Assembly: GCA_965223025.1 (NCBI GenBank)
Contig: CBDCVP010000023.1
Location: 2,666,001 to 2,730,000, forward strand
DNA length: 64,000 nt
Reading direction: 5' to 3'
Origin: JABDMH01 sp965223025
GTDB lineage: Bacteria > Bacteroidota > Bacteroidia > Chitinophagales > Saprospiraceae
Shown: positions 46,977-56,515 of the stretch, piece by piece
Position numbering within the stretch: position 1 is the first letter of the stretch
Layout of the letters: every line of letters starts with the position of its first letter
Position numbers and translations under genes: made by a program
The notes under the pieces: model-generated
What the model was told of the DNA's origin: nothing
Seen by the model: the letters and a program-made list of their open reading frames with translations, nothing else
Database searches by the model: none

Positions 46977-48395
46977 ATGACGAGAAGAGAAATTTTAGGA
47001 ATATGTAAAAATGGCTTCGGAGGTGTGGCATTGATGGGTATGTTGGGATCACCGGGCTGCATGAGACCACCAAGGTCATTGGTACTCGATGAGAAGGTCA
47101 AAAAATTGACAGGTTTATCTCATTTTCCTCCTAGGGCCAAAAGTATCATCTTTCTCTACATGGATGGAGGTGTATCCCAGGTCGATTCCTTTGATCCCAA
47201 GCCACGACTAGACAGAGAAAACGGTCAAGATCCATATAGTAAATTCAAGGTGGATGCTACGCAATTTAACGATATCGGTAAAATCTTAAAGAGCCCATGG
47301 TCCTTTAAACAGTACGGAGATGCTGGCATGTGGGTGAGCGAGTTGTTTCCGCACATTGCCACTTGTGTGGACGATATAGCTATGATTAGATCCATGGTTT
47401 CAGATTTTCCTGAGCACACCAATGCCAACTATTTCTTACATACCGGTCATGGATTGCAGGGGAGGCCAAGCATGGGATCCTGGATGACTTATGGACTTGG
47501 ATCCGAAAATGAAAATCTGCCGGGGTATGTAGTGCTGGATGGAGGATTGATTCCCCCGGGTGGTCTAGACAATTTCAAGAGCGGATTCCTACCAGCGAGC
47601 TACCAAGCCTCCATATTAAAGGCTCAAGATGTGCCGCTGGCCAATATTAATCCTCGGGAACCTCATGACGAACTCCAGCGTGCAAAACTACAATTTGCGC
47701 GTAAGATAGATCGCACCCTCTTAGGGAAGTTGGGTCACAGTGATCAAATCGAATCCGCTATTGAGAATTATGAATTGGCCTATCAAATGCAGTCCTCTGT
47801 ACCAGAACTTAGCGACTTGACGGGTGAAACTAAAGCCACCAAAAAGCTCTATGGCATGGATAGTACAGATCCACACACTCAAGGTTATGCAGCACAATGT
47901 CTGATGGCCCGAAGGATGGTGGAACGCGGGGTTAGGTTTATAGAATTGACCTGTCCAAAAGTGAAGGCTGACCGTTGGGATCAGCACAGCAATCTGAAAG
48001 ATGGCCACGAAAGAAACGCTCATGCCGTGGATCAACCGATTGCCGGACTGCTTAAAGACCTCAAGAGCCGTGGCCTCTTAGAGACCACCCTAGTAGTCTT
48101 TGCAGGTGAGTTTGGACGTACTCCTTTCGCACAGCGCAAGGATGGTAGAGATCACAACCCCTCCGCATTTTCTATTTGGCTCGCCGGTGCCGGTATCAGA
48201 AAGGGCACCGTCTTTGGCACTACCGATGATTATGGCTATCGTGTGATAGAACACCCCACAACCATACATGATTTACATGCGACCATGCTGCATCTGTTGG
48301 GTGTAGATCATGAGCGCCTCACTTATCGATTCAGTGGAAGAGACATTCGGTTGACGGATGTGGGAGGACGGGTGGTTCATGAGATTCTTGTCTGA
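46977..48395 (+). CDS. DUF1501 protein, Tat-type leader (472 aa)
   Basis: ATG at 46977 is preferred to a TTG two codons upstream. The leader TRREILGICKNGFGG with a later Cys (GSPGCM) suggests a Tat lipoprotein. The DUF1501 (alkaline-phosphatase-like fold) pattern is IIFLYMDGGVSQVDSFDPKP, MIRSMVSDFPEHTNAN, AGEFGRTPFAQ and GRDHNPSAFSIWLAGAGI. It follows the DUF1553 gene by 61 bp, the standard partner arrangement; joint function is inferred. Confidence 0.9.
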   Translation: MTRREILGICKNGFGGVALMGMLGSPGCMRPPRSLVLDEKVKKLTGLSHFPPRAKSIIFLYMDGGVSQVDSFDPKPRLDRENGQDPYSKFKVDATQFNDIGKILKSPWSFKQYGDAGMWVSELFPHIATCVDDIAMIRSMVSDFPEHTNANYFLHTGHGLQGRPSMGSWMTYGLGSENENLPGYVVLDGGLIPPGGLDNFKSGFLPASYQASILKAQDVPLANINPREPHDELQRAKLQFARKIDRTLLGKLGHSDQIESAIENYELAYQMQSSVPELSDLTGETKATKKLYGMDSTDPHTQGYAAQCLMARRMVERGVRFIELTCPKVKADRWDQHSNLKDGHERNAHAVDQPIAGLLKDLKSRGLLETTLVVFAGEFGRTPFAQRKDGRDHNPSAFSIWLAGAGIRKGTVFGTTDDYGYRVIEHPTTIHDLHATMLHLLGVDHERLTYRFSGRDIRLTDVGGRVVHEILV

Positions 48396-48521
48396 ATCAG
48401 GAATTTTAATGTGCTGCGATGAAAATGCCTTTCATCTCATAGACGAAAGAAATCATGTGGTTGAAAATGCAAAACTCGGGATAGATATGATATTTTTTTT
48501 TAATGGTAACAGAGCTCTAAA

Positions 48522-49853
48522 ATGACTGGAATTTCTCACGTGAATTTTTTACATCCTTTATTGATTTTGATCATTTTTTTCACCGCTTATGCCTGCCAGG
48601 ATAAGGGACTGAATTCATCTCAAGCGCCACTGTCGAAGCAGGATACACTGCTGAATTCGGTATATCATGTCCCTACACGGTTTATCACCAAGGGACCCGC
48701 AAAGCATTGGTTTGGATATTATGACAAATTACAACTGGATCCAACTGGTCGATTTGCACTGAGTATGCAGACTGACTTTGAGAATCGCCAGCCCAAACCA
48801 GATGATATCATTAAGGTGGGGATCATTGATTTGGAGCAAAATAATCAGTGGACGGAATTGGGAGAATCCAGAGCCTGGAGTTGGCAACAAGGTTGTATGC
48901 TACAGTTCATTCCGAAGTCAGATAGCAAGATTATTTGGAACGATCGTGAGGGCGATCAATTCGTGAGTCATGTACTGGATATTCACACCATGGAGAAGCG
49001 CACACTTCCTTTCGCTATTTATACCCTAAGTCCAGATGGCCGTACAGCAATGAGTGTAGACTTCGAACGAATCAATGATTTACGCAGAGGCTACGGATAC
49101 GCTGGCATTCCTGATCCCAATGGAGCATTGATCGCACCGACCATAGCTGGCATCTATCGCTGCGATTTAGAGACAGGTGTAAAGACCTTGGTCATATCTC
49201 TGGCGGATATGATGTATGAAGACCTTCCGGATAGCGATGATCCTGCATACACCGAAGATTATCATGAACAAAAACACTGGTTCAACCATCTGCTGTTTAA
49301 TACCGATGGTACTCGATTTATATTTCTGCATCGATGGAAAGTTTCCAATCGCGGGGCCATCCGGAACTTTGGCACCTTTATGTACACCGCCAATCCAGAC
49401 GGTACAGAGAGGAGATTAGTAGATCCTTCTGGTTTTACTTCCCATTTTATCTGGAGAGATCCTTCCACCATTTTGGCCTGGTCACATCACGATTCACATG
49501 GTCATGCATTTTATCTCTATGATGACCGGCCATATGATGAACCCGAGGGCGTAGGAATCGACATCATGACCCATAATGGACACTGCACCTATCTCCCTGG
49601 CAATAGATATATATTAAATGACACCTATCCTGATAAAGAAAATCGGCAGCAGCACGTTTATTTATTTGATACAAAGACTGAAAATCGTATTCCGCTTGGA
49701 AGTTTTTATCTGCCACCCGAATATAAAGGTGAATGGCGTACAGACACGCATCCTCGTTTTAGCCCCGATGGAAAAAAAATAATTATTGATTGTCCCGATG
49801 GGCAAACGGGTCGGCAATTGTTGCTGATGGATATCAGTACGGTCGTCCATTAA
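48522..49853 (+). CDS. exported beta-propeller lipoprotein (443 aa)
   Basis: The leader ends in FTAYAC (Cys near 25). The body is a TolB/oligogalacturonide-lyase-like propeller with repeated -LSPDGR-, HWFGYYDKLQLDPTGRFAL, FSPDGKKIIIDCPDG segments and an open acidic stretch EDLPDSDDPAYTEDYHEQKHWFNH. It resembles the oligogalacturonate-lyase fold, but the active residues are not assigned. Positioned between DUF1501 and the sulfatase gene, so a polysaccharide-related role is plausible. Confidence 0.75.
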   Translation: MTGISHVNFLHPLLILIIFFTAYACQDKGLNSSQAPLSKQDTLLNSVYHVPTRFITKGPAKHWFGYYDKLQLDPTGRFALSMQTDFENRQPKPDDIIKVGIIDLEQNNQWTELGESRAWSWQQGCMLQFIPKSDSKIIWNDREGDQFVSHVLDIHTMEKRTLPFAIYTLSPDGRTAMSVDFERINDLRRGYGYAGIPDPNGALIAPTIAGIYRCDLETGVKTLVISLADMMYEDLPDSDDPAYTEDYHEQKHWFNHLLFNTDGTRFIFLHRWKVSNRGAIRNFGTFMYTANPDGTERRLVDPSGFTSHFIWRDPSTILAWSHHDSHGHAFYLYDDRPYDEPEGVGIDIMTHNGHCTYLPGNRYILNDTYPDKENRQQHVYLFDTKTENRIPLGSFYLPPEYKGEWRTDTHPRFSPDGKKIIIDCPDGQTGRQLLLMDISTVVH

Positions 49854-49898
49854 TTCCTTAACCTAGGGAAATATTTCCCTTCTAACAAGTAAATCGTT

Positions 49899-51320
49899 TT
49901 GGCTACTCAATATCCAACTAGATATCTACTCAAGATGATACTCATGTTGTTTGCAGGGGTACCCATTGGCCAGGGAGCAGTAGTAGCTCAAGAAAAACCG
50001 AATATTGTTTTTCTCTTGGCCGATGACCTTGGTTATGGTGATCTATCTTCTTATGGAAGTCAATCCATGCACACTCCCAATATAGATCACCTTGCTGCAA
50101 ATGGCCTCAAGTTTACCCGTTTTTATGCCGGATCAGCTGTATGCTCACCATCCAGGGCTTCTATGCTGACTGGTCGTTTCCCACTTCGATTTAGTATCGA
50201 GAAGCATTTCAAGGATGATGATGTACACCTTCCCAGAGAAGCCATTACGATTCCAGCATTGCTCAAAGAGGTGGGGTACTACACGGCGCATATCGGCAAA
50301 TGGCATTTGGGGGGCGTGCGAGGCTCTGATATTGAAAAAAGGCAGAAAGGTGAGAAGACGATCGCCGGACCAGCTGACCACGGATTTGACTACTACCTTG
50401 TAAGCCGTGAAGACTCTGTGCGCTCGAGACTTTTGCGCAGTAGGCGATTGTACCGCGACGGAGGCTCACACCTCATCGAAAATGATGCTTGGAAGGAGCC
50501 CATCAAGGAGCATTGGACGACCATAAAGATTGATGCAGCCATTGATCAGATCAGGTATGCCAGGAGTATCGGCAACCCCTTTTACATAAATTTATGGTTT
50601 GATGTACCGCATACCCCCTATGAGCCAGCGCCAGAACCGCACTACCATCAGTATATCGAACTCGGGGCCGCGGGAGACCAGGCATGTTTTCGCTCCATGG
50701 TATCGCATCTAGATGCCGAGATCGGCCGGCTCGTCCGTTACCTGGATGACGAGAAAATACTCGAGAAAACCCTGATCGTTTTTACTTTAGATAATGGTCC
50801 TGCTTATCAGGGTAGCCCCGGACCATTTAAGGGTGGTAAAACCGACTTGCACGAAGGAGGCATAAGAGTACCCATGATCATGGTATGGAAAGACCAGATT
50901 CAGCCCCAGGACTATTCTTTTCAGATGGCTCACATGGTAGATTTTCTTCCCACCTTCTGTCAATTAGCAGGAGTCAAGCCACCCTTCACCAACCTTCTTG
51001 ATGGAGCATCACTGGTGCCATTGATGATGGGTAACAAAACCATTGAACGCAACCACCTCTGCTGGCAAATGGGATTGTATAAACACTATCAAAATCAAGG
51101 GCCGAAGCCAGAACCGTACATTACTACGGTCATTACCCAGGGTAAATGGAAGTTAACGGGAGATGGAAAAGAAGCCCTGGAGTTATTTGACCTTGAAAAT
51201 GATCATCGTGAACTAAGTAATCTTCAGCAAGATCGTCCAGAAAAACGTAACGAATTGCAGAAATTACTGAATGCTTTCATCGATGCCCCACGAATACCGG
51301 TGGCCGAGGAAATTGATTGA
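49899..51320 (+). CDS. sulfatase, formylglycine type (473 aa)
   Basis: The FGly motif CSPSR lies near residue 82, within AVCSPSRASMLTGRFP, and N-terminal metal residues are in VFLLADDLGYGDLSSYG. Other family blocks are IGKWHLGG, LDNGP, GGIRVPMIMVWK and ALELFDLENDHRELSNL. The first in-frame start is TTG at 49899, giving a basic n-region and hydrophobic leader; ATG at 49935 is the alternative. The Cys needs an external formylglycine-generating enzyme, not in this window. Likely target: sulfated polysaccharide. Confidence 0.88.
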   Translation: MATQYPTRYLLKMILMLFAGVPIGQGAVVAQEKPNIVFLLADDLGYGDLSSYGSQSMHTPNIDHLAANGLKFTRFYAGSAVCSPSRASMLTGRFPLRFSIEKHFKDDDVHLPREAITIPALLKEVGYYTAHIGKWHLGGVRGSDIEKRQKGEKTIAGPADHGFDYYLVSREDSVRSRLLRSRRLYRDGGSHLIENDAWKEPIKEHWTTIKIDAAIDQIRYARSIGNPFYINLWFDVPHTPYEPAPEPHYHQYIELGAAGDQACFRSMVSHLDAEIGRLVRYLDDEKILEKTLIVFTLDNGPAYQGSPGPFKGGKTDLHEGGIRVPMIMVWKDQIQPQDYSFQMAHMVDFLPTFCQLAGVKPPFTNLLDGASLVPLMMGNKTIERNHLCWQMGLYKHYQNQGPKPEPYITTVITQGKWKLTGDGKEALELFDLENDHRELSNLQQDRPEKRNELQKLLNAFIDAPRIPVAEEID

Positions 51321-51371
51321 GGTCACCATTGATTTTGAATAATATGCCGATTTTTTTTTCAATTAGTAATT

Positions 51372-52658
51372 ATGGAGAATTTTCTTATTTGCGAAGTAGT
51401 TTTAGTCCTGATCTCAGGCTTTTTACCAATGACTGGATCATATGGCCAGAAGTCGATGGATCATCACGACGGTTGGAAATTTCATTGCCAAAGAAATGTC
51501 CTTGCCCCCATCCACTCTGTTATGCAGCAGGATGACAAGCACTATCAGCTCATCTTAGAAGGCGGTAACAAGGCACATGCGAATGGCAGCTGGGTCAAGA
51601 ATTTTTCTGCAAATGGAGCCACGTTTGTACGTTTCAGCACTGAAGCTAACTTTAGCGATGTCGATGAACCGTCGCACACGATTTTATCCAGCATAGTATG
51701 GCGAAATGATGAGGGAAAAAAAGTGGGTCCAACCGAATATCCAAAACCCACCGAATTAAATATGGGTCATATGCTCATGAAGCAGGTATACCGGGTGCCC
51801 ACGGACGCATCCCAGGCTGAGGTCTCGCTGATCTATCGCTGGGATGAAGATGGGAAGGTGGTCTTCACTCCCGCTCGCATGGAGCCTGTCTCAGATATGC
51901 CTAAGCGGTTGGTGAAATTGGCAGCAGTCCATCATCGTCCAAGGAATTCCAGCACAGAGGAGAATCTGAAGGCCTTCAGTGCCTATGCTGCAAAAGCAGG
52001 CGAACAGGGGGCAGATATTGTCTGTCTTCCCGAAGCCATCACCTTGGTAGGCACCGGACAGGTCTATACGGATGTGGCAGAGTCGATTCCTGGGCCAACC
52101 AGTAAACACCTCGGGCAGGTAGCCCAAGAACATGAGATGTATATTGCCGCAGGAATTCTTGAAAGGGATGGTGATGTGGTGTATAATACGGCCATTTTAT
52201 TGGATCGATCGGGTCGACTGGCAGGCAAATATCGCAAAGTGGCGTTACCCAGGGAAGAAATCGAAGGGGGCGTTACACCAGGCAATGAATTTCCAGTCTT
52301 TGAGACAGATTTTGGAACGGTCGGGATGATGATCTGCTGGGACGTGGCTTTCCCGGAGCCCGCCAGGCAGTTGGCACTGCAAGGGGCAGAAGTGATTTTA
52401 CTACCGATCTGGGGCGGCAATATCAATCTGGCCAAAGCAAGAGCCATTGAGAATCAGGTGTACCTGGTGTCCTCTACCTATGACATGAGGACCGGAGTTT
52501 TCGATCTAGAAGGTGATCTCATCGTGGAGGGTACGGACGACCATCCCGTGTCAATCGTGGAAGTGGACCTTGATGCTCAGAAGCTATGGCCCTGGTTAGG
52601 TGAATTCAAGAATCGCATCCGCCGGGAAATGCCTCCCAAGGAGGCGCTTGCTCACTAA
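51372..52658 (+). CDS. carbon-nitrogen hydrolase (nitrilase fold) with N-terminal domain (428 aa)
   Basis: The C-terminal half has the Glu-Lys-Cys triad: Glu in IVCLPEAITL, Lys in YRKVALPREEIEGG and Cys in MMICWDVAFPEPARQL. The N-terminal third (about 30-165) is a beta-rich domain of unknown type after a signal-like leader. The substrate class (amide or nitrile) is not read from sequence. It starts 51 bp after the sulfatase gene, the same orientation and likely transcription unit. Confidence 0.85.
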   Translation: MENFLICEVVLVLISGFLPMTGSYGQKSMDHHDGWKFHCQRNVLAPIHSVMQQDDKHYQLILEGGNKAHANGSWVKNFSANGATFVRFSTEANFSDVDEPSHTILSSIVWRNDEGKKVGPTEYPKPTELNMGHMLMKQVYRVPTDASQAEVSLIYRWDEDGKVVFTPARMEPVSDMPKRLVKLAAVHHRPRNSSTEENLKAFSAYAAKAGEQGADIVCLPEAITLVGTGQVYTDVAESIPGPTSKHLGQVAQEHEMYIAAGILERDGDVVYNTAILLDRSGRLAGKYRKVALPREEIEGGVTPGNEFPVFETDFGTVGMMICWDVAFPEPARQLALQGAEVILLPIWGGNINLAKARAIENQVYLVSSTYDMRTGVFDLEGDLIVEGTDDHPVSIVEVDLDAQKLWPWLGEFKNRIRREMPPKEALAH

Positions 52659-52750
52659 TAAGCGGCAGTGAACTAGGTTCTTTCCAAGGTTAAACCATAT
52701 TTTTTTTTAATTCTTAGATTACAATTGTTCTCCTTTTAGATCTCTCGATT

Positions 52751-53869
52751 ATGAATAGAAGATATGTGTGTGCGGGAATACTGGTTTTTGCCTTTTTATG
52801 CACCCCCAAGTCATCCATGGCGCAAGTGCATTATCCCGATGCTACCCTACGTTTATTTCCAGTCTGGTCGAGGGTAGCAGATGTCCTGGGCGAATTGGGA
52901 AGCATCGAGAGTGCCGAGTTTTCACCAGATGGTCGTCACATTGTCAGTGGAAGCAAGTTTGATAATTCCATTGTCATGTGGCGCACTTCTGATGGTGCCG
53001 AGGTATGGCGCACTTATGCTGAGCAGGAAATCGAACGGGTGGCATGGTCATCAGACAATCAATATGTGGCTTCGTGTAGTGAAGATTTCTTGGTGCAAGT
53101 GTGGGATAGTCAAACTGGAAAATTAATAAAAGTCCTTCCACATGATCAGGGGATCGATGGATTGGCCTGGTCCAATACCGGACTGTACCTCGTATCTGGT
53201 GAAGAAGCGAGGGATGTGCAGATCGATGGGAAAACCGAGAAACAAGCCAAAGTGAGGATTTTTCAGTTTCCTGCTGGAGAACAGATCGATGAGATTACAG
53301 TAGAGGGTACAGTCAACGAAATCATGTTTTCTAGCGACGACCAATATTTTTTGGCGGCAGGGCATAACTTTGTCAAGGTTTTCAGTGTTGACGGATTTCG
53401 GGTACTTCAGGAATTAATACCCGAGGAACTATTCAAATTCACGACAGCTGATTTTACGCCCGACGGAAAGTACATTGCCGCCTCAGGTTTTGGCGGATTA
53501 ATCTATGTGTGGGATTGGCAAGCTGGAAAACTCATTAAGCGATTTAACTATCGAGGGAGAAAGGTGGAGTCCATTTGTTGGCATCCCAACGGCGACTATC
53601 TAGTGACCTCCGGTCATGGTCCTTACATCAATATATTTCGCAAATCTGAAATTCTTCAAGCACCTAAAGAGGTCCAAGCCGCTGCACAAGTTTTTGCCAA
53701 TGATGGGGCAGAATACATTGACTTCAATAAGGATGGTAGTTTTTTGGTGTCGGCACACCAAGATGGCATCATTCGATTGTGGGTGTGGAAAGGGGAAAAT
53801 CACATGCTTAACGAGCAGCGACATCGATGGGTTTCAGAGCAGCAGAAGGAGGCCAACAAAATGAGGTGA
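52751..53869 (+). CDS. exported WD40-repeat protein (372 aa)
   Basis: A leader (MNRRYVCAGILVFAFLCTPK) ends near SMAQ. Blades are visible from about 55 on: SAEFSPDGRHIVSGS, VAWSSDNQYVASCSED, LAWSNTGLYLVSGEE, FTPDGKYIAASGFGG, CWHPNGDYLVTSGHG and FNKDGSFLVSAHQDG with WD-type ends (VQVWDSQTG, IYVWDWQAG). This gives a six- or seven-bladed propeller, a protein scaffold with no enzyme motif. Last gene of the plus-strand cluster starting at 43.6 kb. Confidence 0.85.
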   Translation: MNRRYVCAGILVFAFLCTPKSSMAQVHYPDATLRLFPVWSRVADVLGELGSIESAEFSPDGRHIVSGSKFDNSIVMWRTSDGAEVWRTYAEQEIERVAWSSDNQYVASCSEDFLVQVWDSQTGKLIKVLPHDQGIDGLAWSNTGLYLVSGEEARDVQIDGKTEKQAKVRIFQFPAGEQIDEITVEGTVNEIMFSSDDQYFLAAGHNFVKVFSVDGFRVLQELIPEELFKFTTADFTPDGKYIAASGFGGLIYVWDWQAGKLIKRFNYRGRKVESICWHPNGDYLVTSGHGPYINIFRKSEILQAPKEVQAAAQVFANDGAEYIDFNKDGSFLVSAHQDGIIRLWVWKGENHMLNEQRHRWVSEQQKEANKMR

Positions 53870-53874
53870 TCTCT

Positions 53875-54611
53875 ATCCCGTACAGCCTATTCTACCACTC
53901 CGTGGTTGCATTGATCGGTCATACCTTGCCCCGCATTTCATACGGGGCTATGCATATTCAATCCCTTCGGGATTGCGGTAAAAACAAAGGTCATTGAGGC
54001 TCTAGCCATTAGTATTAATCGGCTCGATTAGCGGAACTGAACCTTTGTCTACTTTTTTTCCACCTGCTGCCTTTTCTCACCTATCTGCTCCATGCCTCTC
54101 CTTTTTATACTCTTGCTACCTTTGCTACTCCTGTTACTTTTTATACCCTTTACCCTTTACCCCAGGTACCTTTTTTACCTCTGCTACTCTTGCTACCACA
54201 TTTACCCTTTTCTCAGCCCTCTGCTTTTTAAACCCTTTTTACCTTTCGCTACTGATTTGTTTTCGAATAATCCCGTGCAGCCTATTCAACCACTCCGTGG
54301 TTGCATGAGCGGTCATACCTAACCCCTCATTTCATACGGGGCTATACATATTCAATCCCTCCAGGATTGCCGTCAAGGAATAAAGTCCAAAGATGTCTCA
54401 ACCATTGGCATTAATCCGCTCGATATAGTTGAGAGCGAAACCCTTGCTACCCTTTTTACCTTTTGGGGTGAGTACCGACCGATTTTAAGCAAGGTCACTT
54501 GACTCCTCTCTGCTCCATGCCCCTGCTTTTCATACCCCTGCTACTCTTTATACCTCTTTCACCCTTACTACCTTTTTCACCTCTGCCACCTCTGCTACCC
54601 TTTTTACCCTT
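53875..54611 (-). repeat. two minus-strand copies of the dispersed repeat
   Basis: Read in reverse complement, this carries the same hairpins as the array at 14.7-16.0 kb. The third-hairpin type lies at 53892-53908 and 54287-54303, and the first-hairpin type at 53959-53975 (loop changed to GAA in complement) and 54353-54369. The pyrimidine-rich strand (54047-54240 and 54500-54608) is the complement of the purine-rich tract. The segment CTCTCAACTATATCGAGCG is present near 54417. No gene is seen in this stretch. Confidence 0.85.
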
Positions 54612-55877
54612 TCACCTTTGGTTCGGATCCGGGGCATTTTCAATTAATTGCAGAGCATGATCGATAAAGATTTCACCAGTCATCTCACCCAGAGAAGTGG
54701 TGGAAATATATTCATACCGTTTGAAACTGTCGAAATCCACTTCCGTCAAGATGTAACCAAAGGCGTCGTTGGTTAGCCCCAGAAGGAAGTTGTCCTTGCC
54801 CTTCATCTTCCGCTTGAGATAATACCCAATGTTGGGTAAAGCCTCACCTGGAATGGTGAGCATCTGTGCAGCACCCAGATTGACCAGATTGACCATGGTA
54901 GAGATGCTATCCAAAGTTATGGATTCGTTGAGCAGTGGAGAGGTGCTAAGCACCAGCTTAATCAGGGGTGAAGTGATGGGAAAGGTGAGTGTAGATGACT
55001 CAATATGTAACTGTGGATCTTCTTCAAAGGGCTGGCTCTTCACGATGCGTATGGCCTCATCAGCCAGCGACTTACCAATGCGTAGACACTCTTGCCATGT
55101 CCGGTCCTCCTTGCTGTCCTCCCGCCGATTATCAGCAGTGATCATACCACCTTGTGCGCCATTTATAAAAATGGCTACGCCTCCTAATTGATCCTCCAGA
55201 CGATCATAGAGAGGACCACAAAGGTCAGGACTCAGAATGCCTTGATCAGATCCGATCACTTCAGGATGGATGGCATAATTGATCAGCGTACCAATGGTGT
55301 GTTCCCGGCCCTTGTCATCTATCGATACTGCCTGTATCACACCGCACCGCGGATCATACAATTGTTCTGCATAATAGTTGTAGGCAATCTTGCCCTCTGC
55401 TTCACCCGTGGCGATACGCAGTCGTGCAGGCTTGAGACTAGTAGCGGCTTGATCAATCGTTTTTGCCATCGTGAGGATACAGCGCCGGAGATAGGCAGTA
55501 TCGGCATAAGACCGCCCAGATTGATCGGCAAAGCCATAGGCGTCGGGAGCACTGTGGGTGTGGGTAGCACCGATCAGGATGTTTGCGGCAGGCACATGTT
55601 TCACCAGAGCTCGAGATCGGTCGCCTAAGACTGCTGGCCAACCCAGGTTATCTATACCCACAAATGCTACCTTGGTGCCATGCTGCTCAATAACCATAAC
55701 ACGGACATAGAGATCTCCTTGCGCAATGCTAGCTGGAGTGGGTGTGCCGATGCCCCCAGACACGGGCAGTAAGGGATGGGGAGTAATGATTGCTTTGGCG
55801 GCTCCGACTTGGAGTCCCTGAGCTATTGTCTGGATGATGCTGAGGTAGAGGAGGCAGGAAAACAAAACAAATCTCAT
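54612..55877 (-). CDS. neutral/alkaline ceramidase-family protein (421 aa)
   Basis: A signal peptide (MRFVLFSCLLYLSIIQTIAQ) precedes the PF04734-type N-terminal domain: VGAAKAIITPHPLLPVSGG, VAFVGIDNLGWP, ILIGATHTHSAPDAYG with the His pair, and FINGAQGGMI. The family hydrolyses N-acyl bonds in sphingolipid-like molecules, but short bacterial relatives have unknown substrates. It lies downstream of the susCD terminator and upstream of a repeat copy, so it is probably transcribed alone. Confidence 0.85.
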   Translation of the reverse strand: MRFVLFSCLLYLSIIQTIAQGLQVGAAKAIITPHPLLPVSGGIGTPTPASIAQGDLYVRVMVIEQHGTKVAFVGIDNLGWPAVLGDRSRALVKHVPAANILIGATHTHSAPDAYGFADQSGRSYADTAYLRRCILTMAKTIDQAATSLKPARLRIATGEAEGKIAYNYYAEQLYDPRCGVIQAVSIDDKGREHTIGTLINYAIHPEVIGSDQGILSPDLCGPLYDRLEDQLGGVAIFINGAQGGMITADNRREDSKEDRTWQECLRIGKSLADEAIRIVKSQPFEEDPQLHIESSTLTFPITSPLIKLVLSTSPLLNESITLDSISTMVNLVNLGAAQMLTIPGEALPNIGYYLKRKMKGKDNFLLGLTNDAFGYILTEVDFDSFKRYEYISTTSLGEMTGEIFIDHALQLIENAPDPNQR

Positions 55878-55943
55878 AGGCTGGTTATTAGTTGACTCAC
55901 CACAAAATAGGAAAGGCGATGAAATTCAGACTTCACTTATAAC

Positions 55944-55974
55944 AAAAAAAAGGCCGGACACAAAGTTCCGGCCC
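55944..55974 (-). terminator. rho-independent terminator of the susCD operon
   Basis: Stem GGCCGGA (55952-55958) with TCCGGCC (55967-55973), 8-nt loop; on the minus strand an eight-T run follows. It ends the operon about 40 bp after the last lipoprotein gene, insulating the ceramidase-family gene. Confidence 0.85.
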
Positions 55975-56011
55975 CATACTTATCCTTAAATGGTGATTTA
56001 ATCCAACACCA

Positions 56012-56512
56012 TCAATGCTCGTCTTCCTGAAAGCCCGTTCTGCGATAACCCTCCACATGATAAACATTGCCAGGATCATCAGAAAACTCAATGTCAAACG
56101 AGATTCCATCGGTGATATTACCACCCGATGTTTCCGTATCATTCTTCGTGATCTGGCCATTAGATACCAAGGCTTTCACTCCAAAATAGAGTTCAGGAAT
56201 GCTATCATTTCCAGCGAAAGTCCTGGAATCAAAGTTAATAGGCACTCTGAGCTTATAACCCCAGGTATGCTTGATATCGTCCAACCACATTTCATTGGTG
56301 GCATTATTAGCTGTATTATAGGTGGTAATCATGGCATATCCAATGCCATAAATATCTTCGCCACCTAGTGTGAATGTTGTCCACCACTCACCGGTCATTT
56401 CTTGTATGGCCACACCTTCTATCTGAGGTTCCTCACCTAGATCACATGAACTAAGTAATCCCACAGCCATAAGGCATACTAGTAAATATCTAAGTTGCAT
56501 CATTTTACTCAT
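56012..56512 (-). CDS. susCD-associated lipoprotein, lipid-binding-like (166 aa)
   Basis: A lipoprotein leader ends in GLLSSC (Cys near 23). The remainder is beta-rich: MTGEWWTTFTLGGEDIYGIGY, WLDDIKHTWGYKLRVP, YFGVKALVSNGQ, and a C-terminus VYHVEGYRRTG, resembling small lipid-binding/lipocalin-like lipoproteins often last in susCD operons. It follows the next gene by 3 bp. Function unknown. Confidence 0.75.
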   Translation of the reverse strand: MSKMMQLRYLLVCLMAVGLLSSCDLGEEPQIEGVAIQEMTGEWWTTFTLGGEDIYGIGYAMITTYNTANNATNEMWLDDIKHTWGYKLRVPINFDSRTFAGNDSIPELYFGVKALVSNGQITKNDTETSGGNITDGISFDIEFSDDPGNVYHVEGYRRTGFQEDEH

Positions 56513-56515
56513 TTT

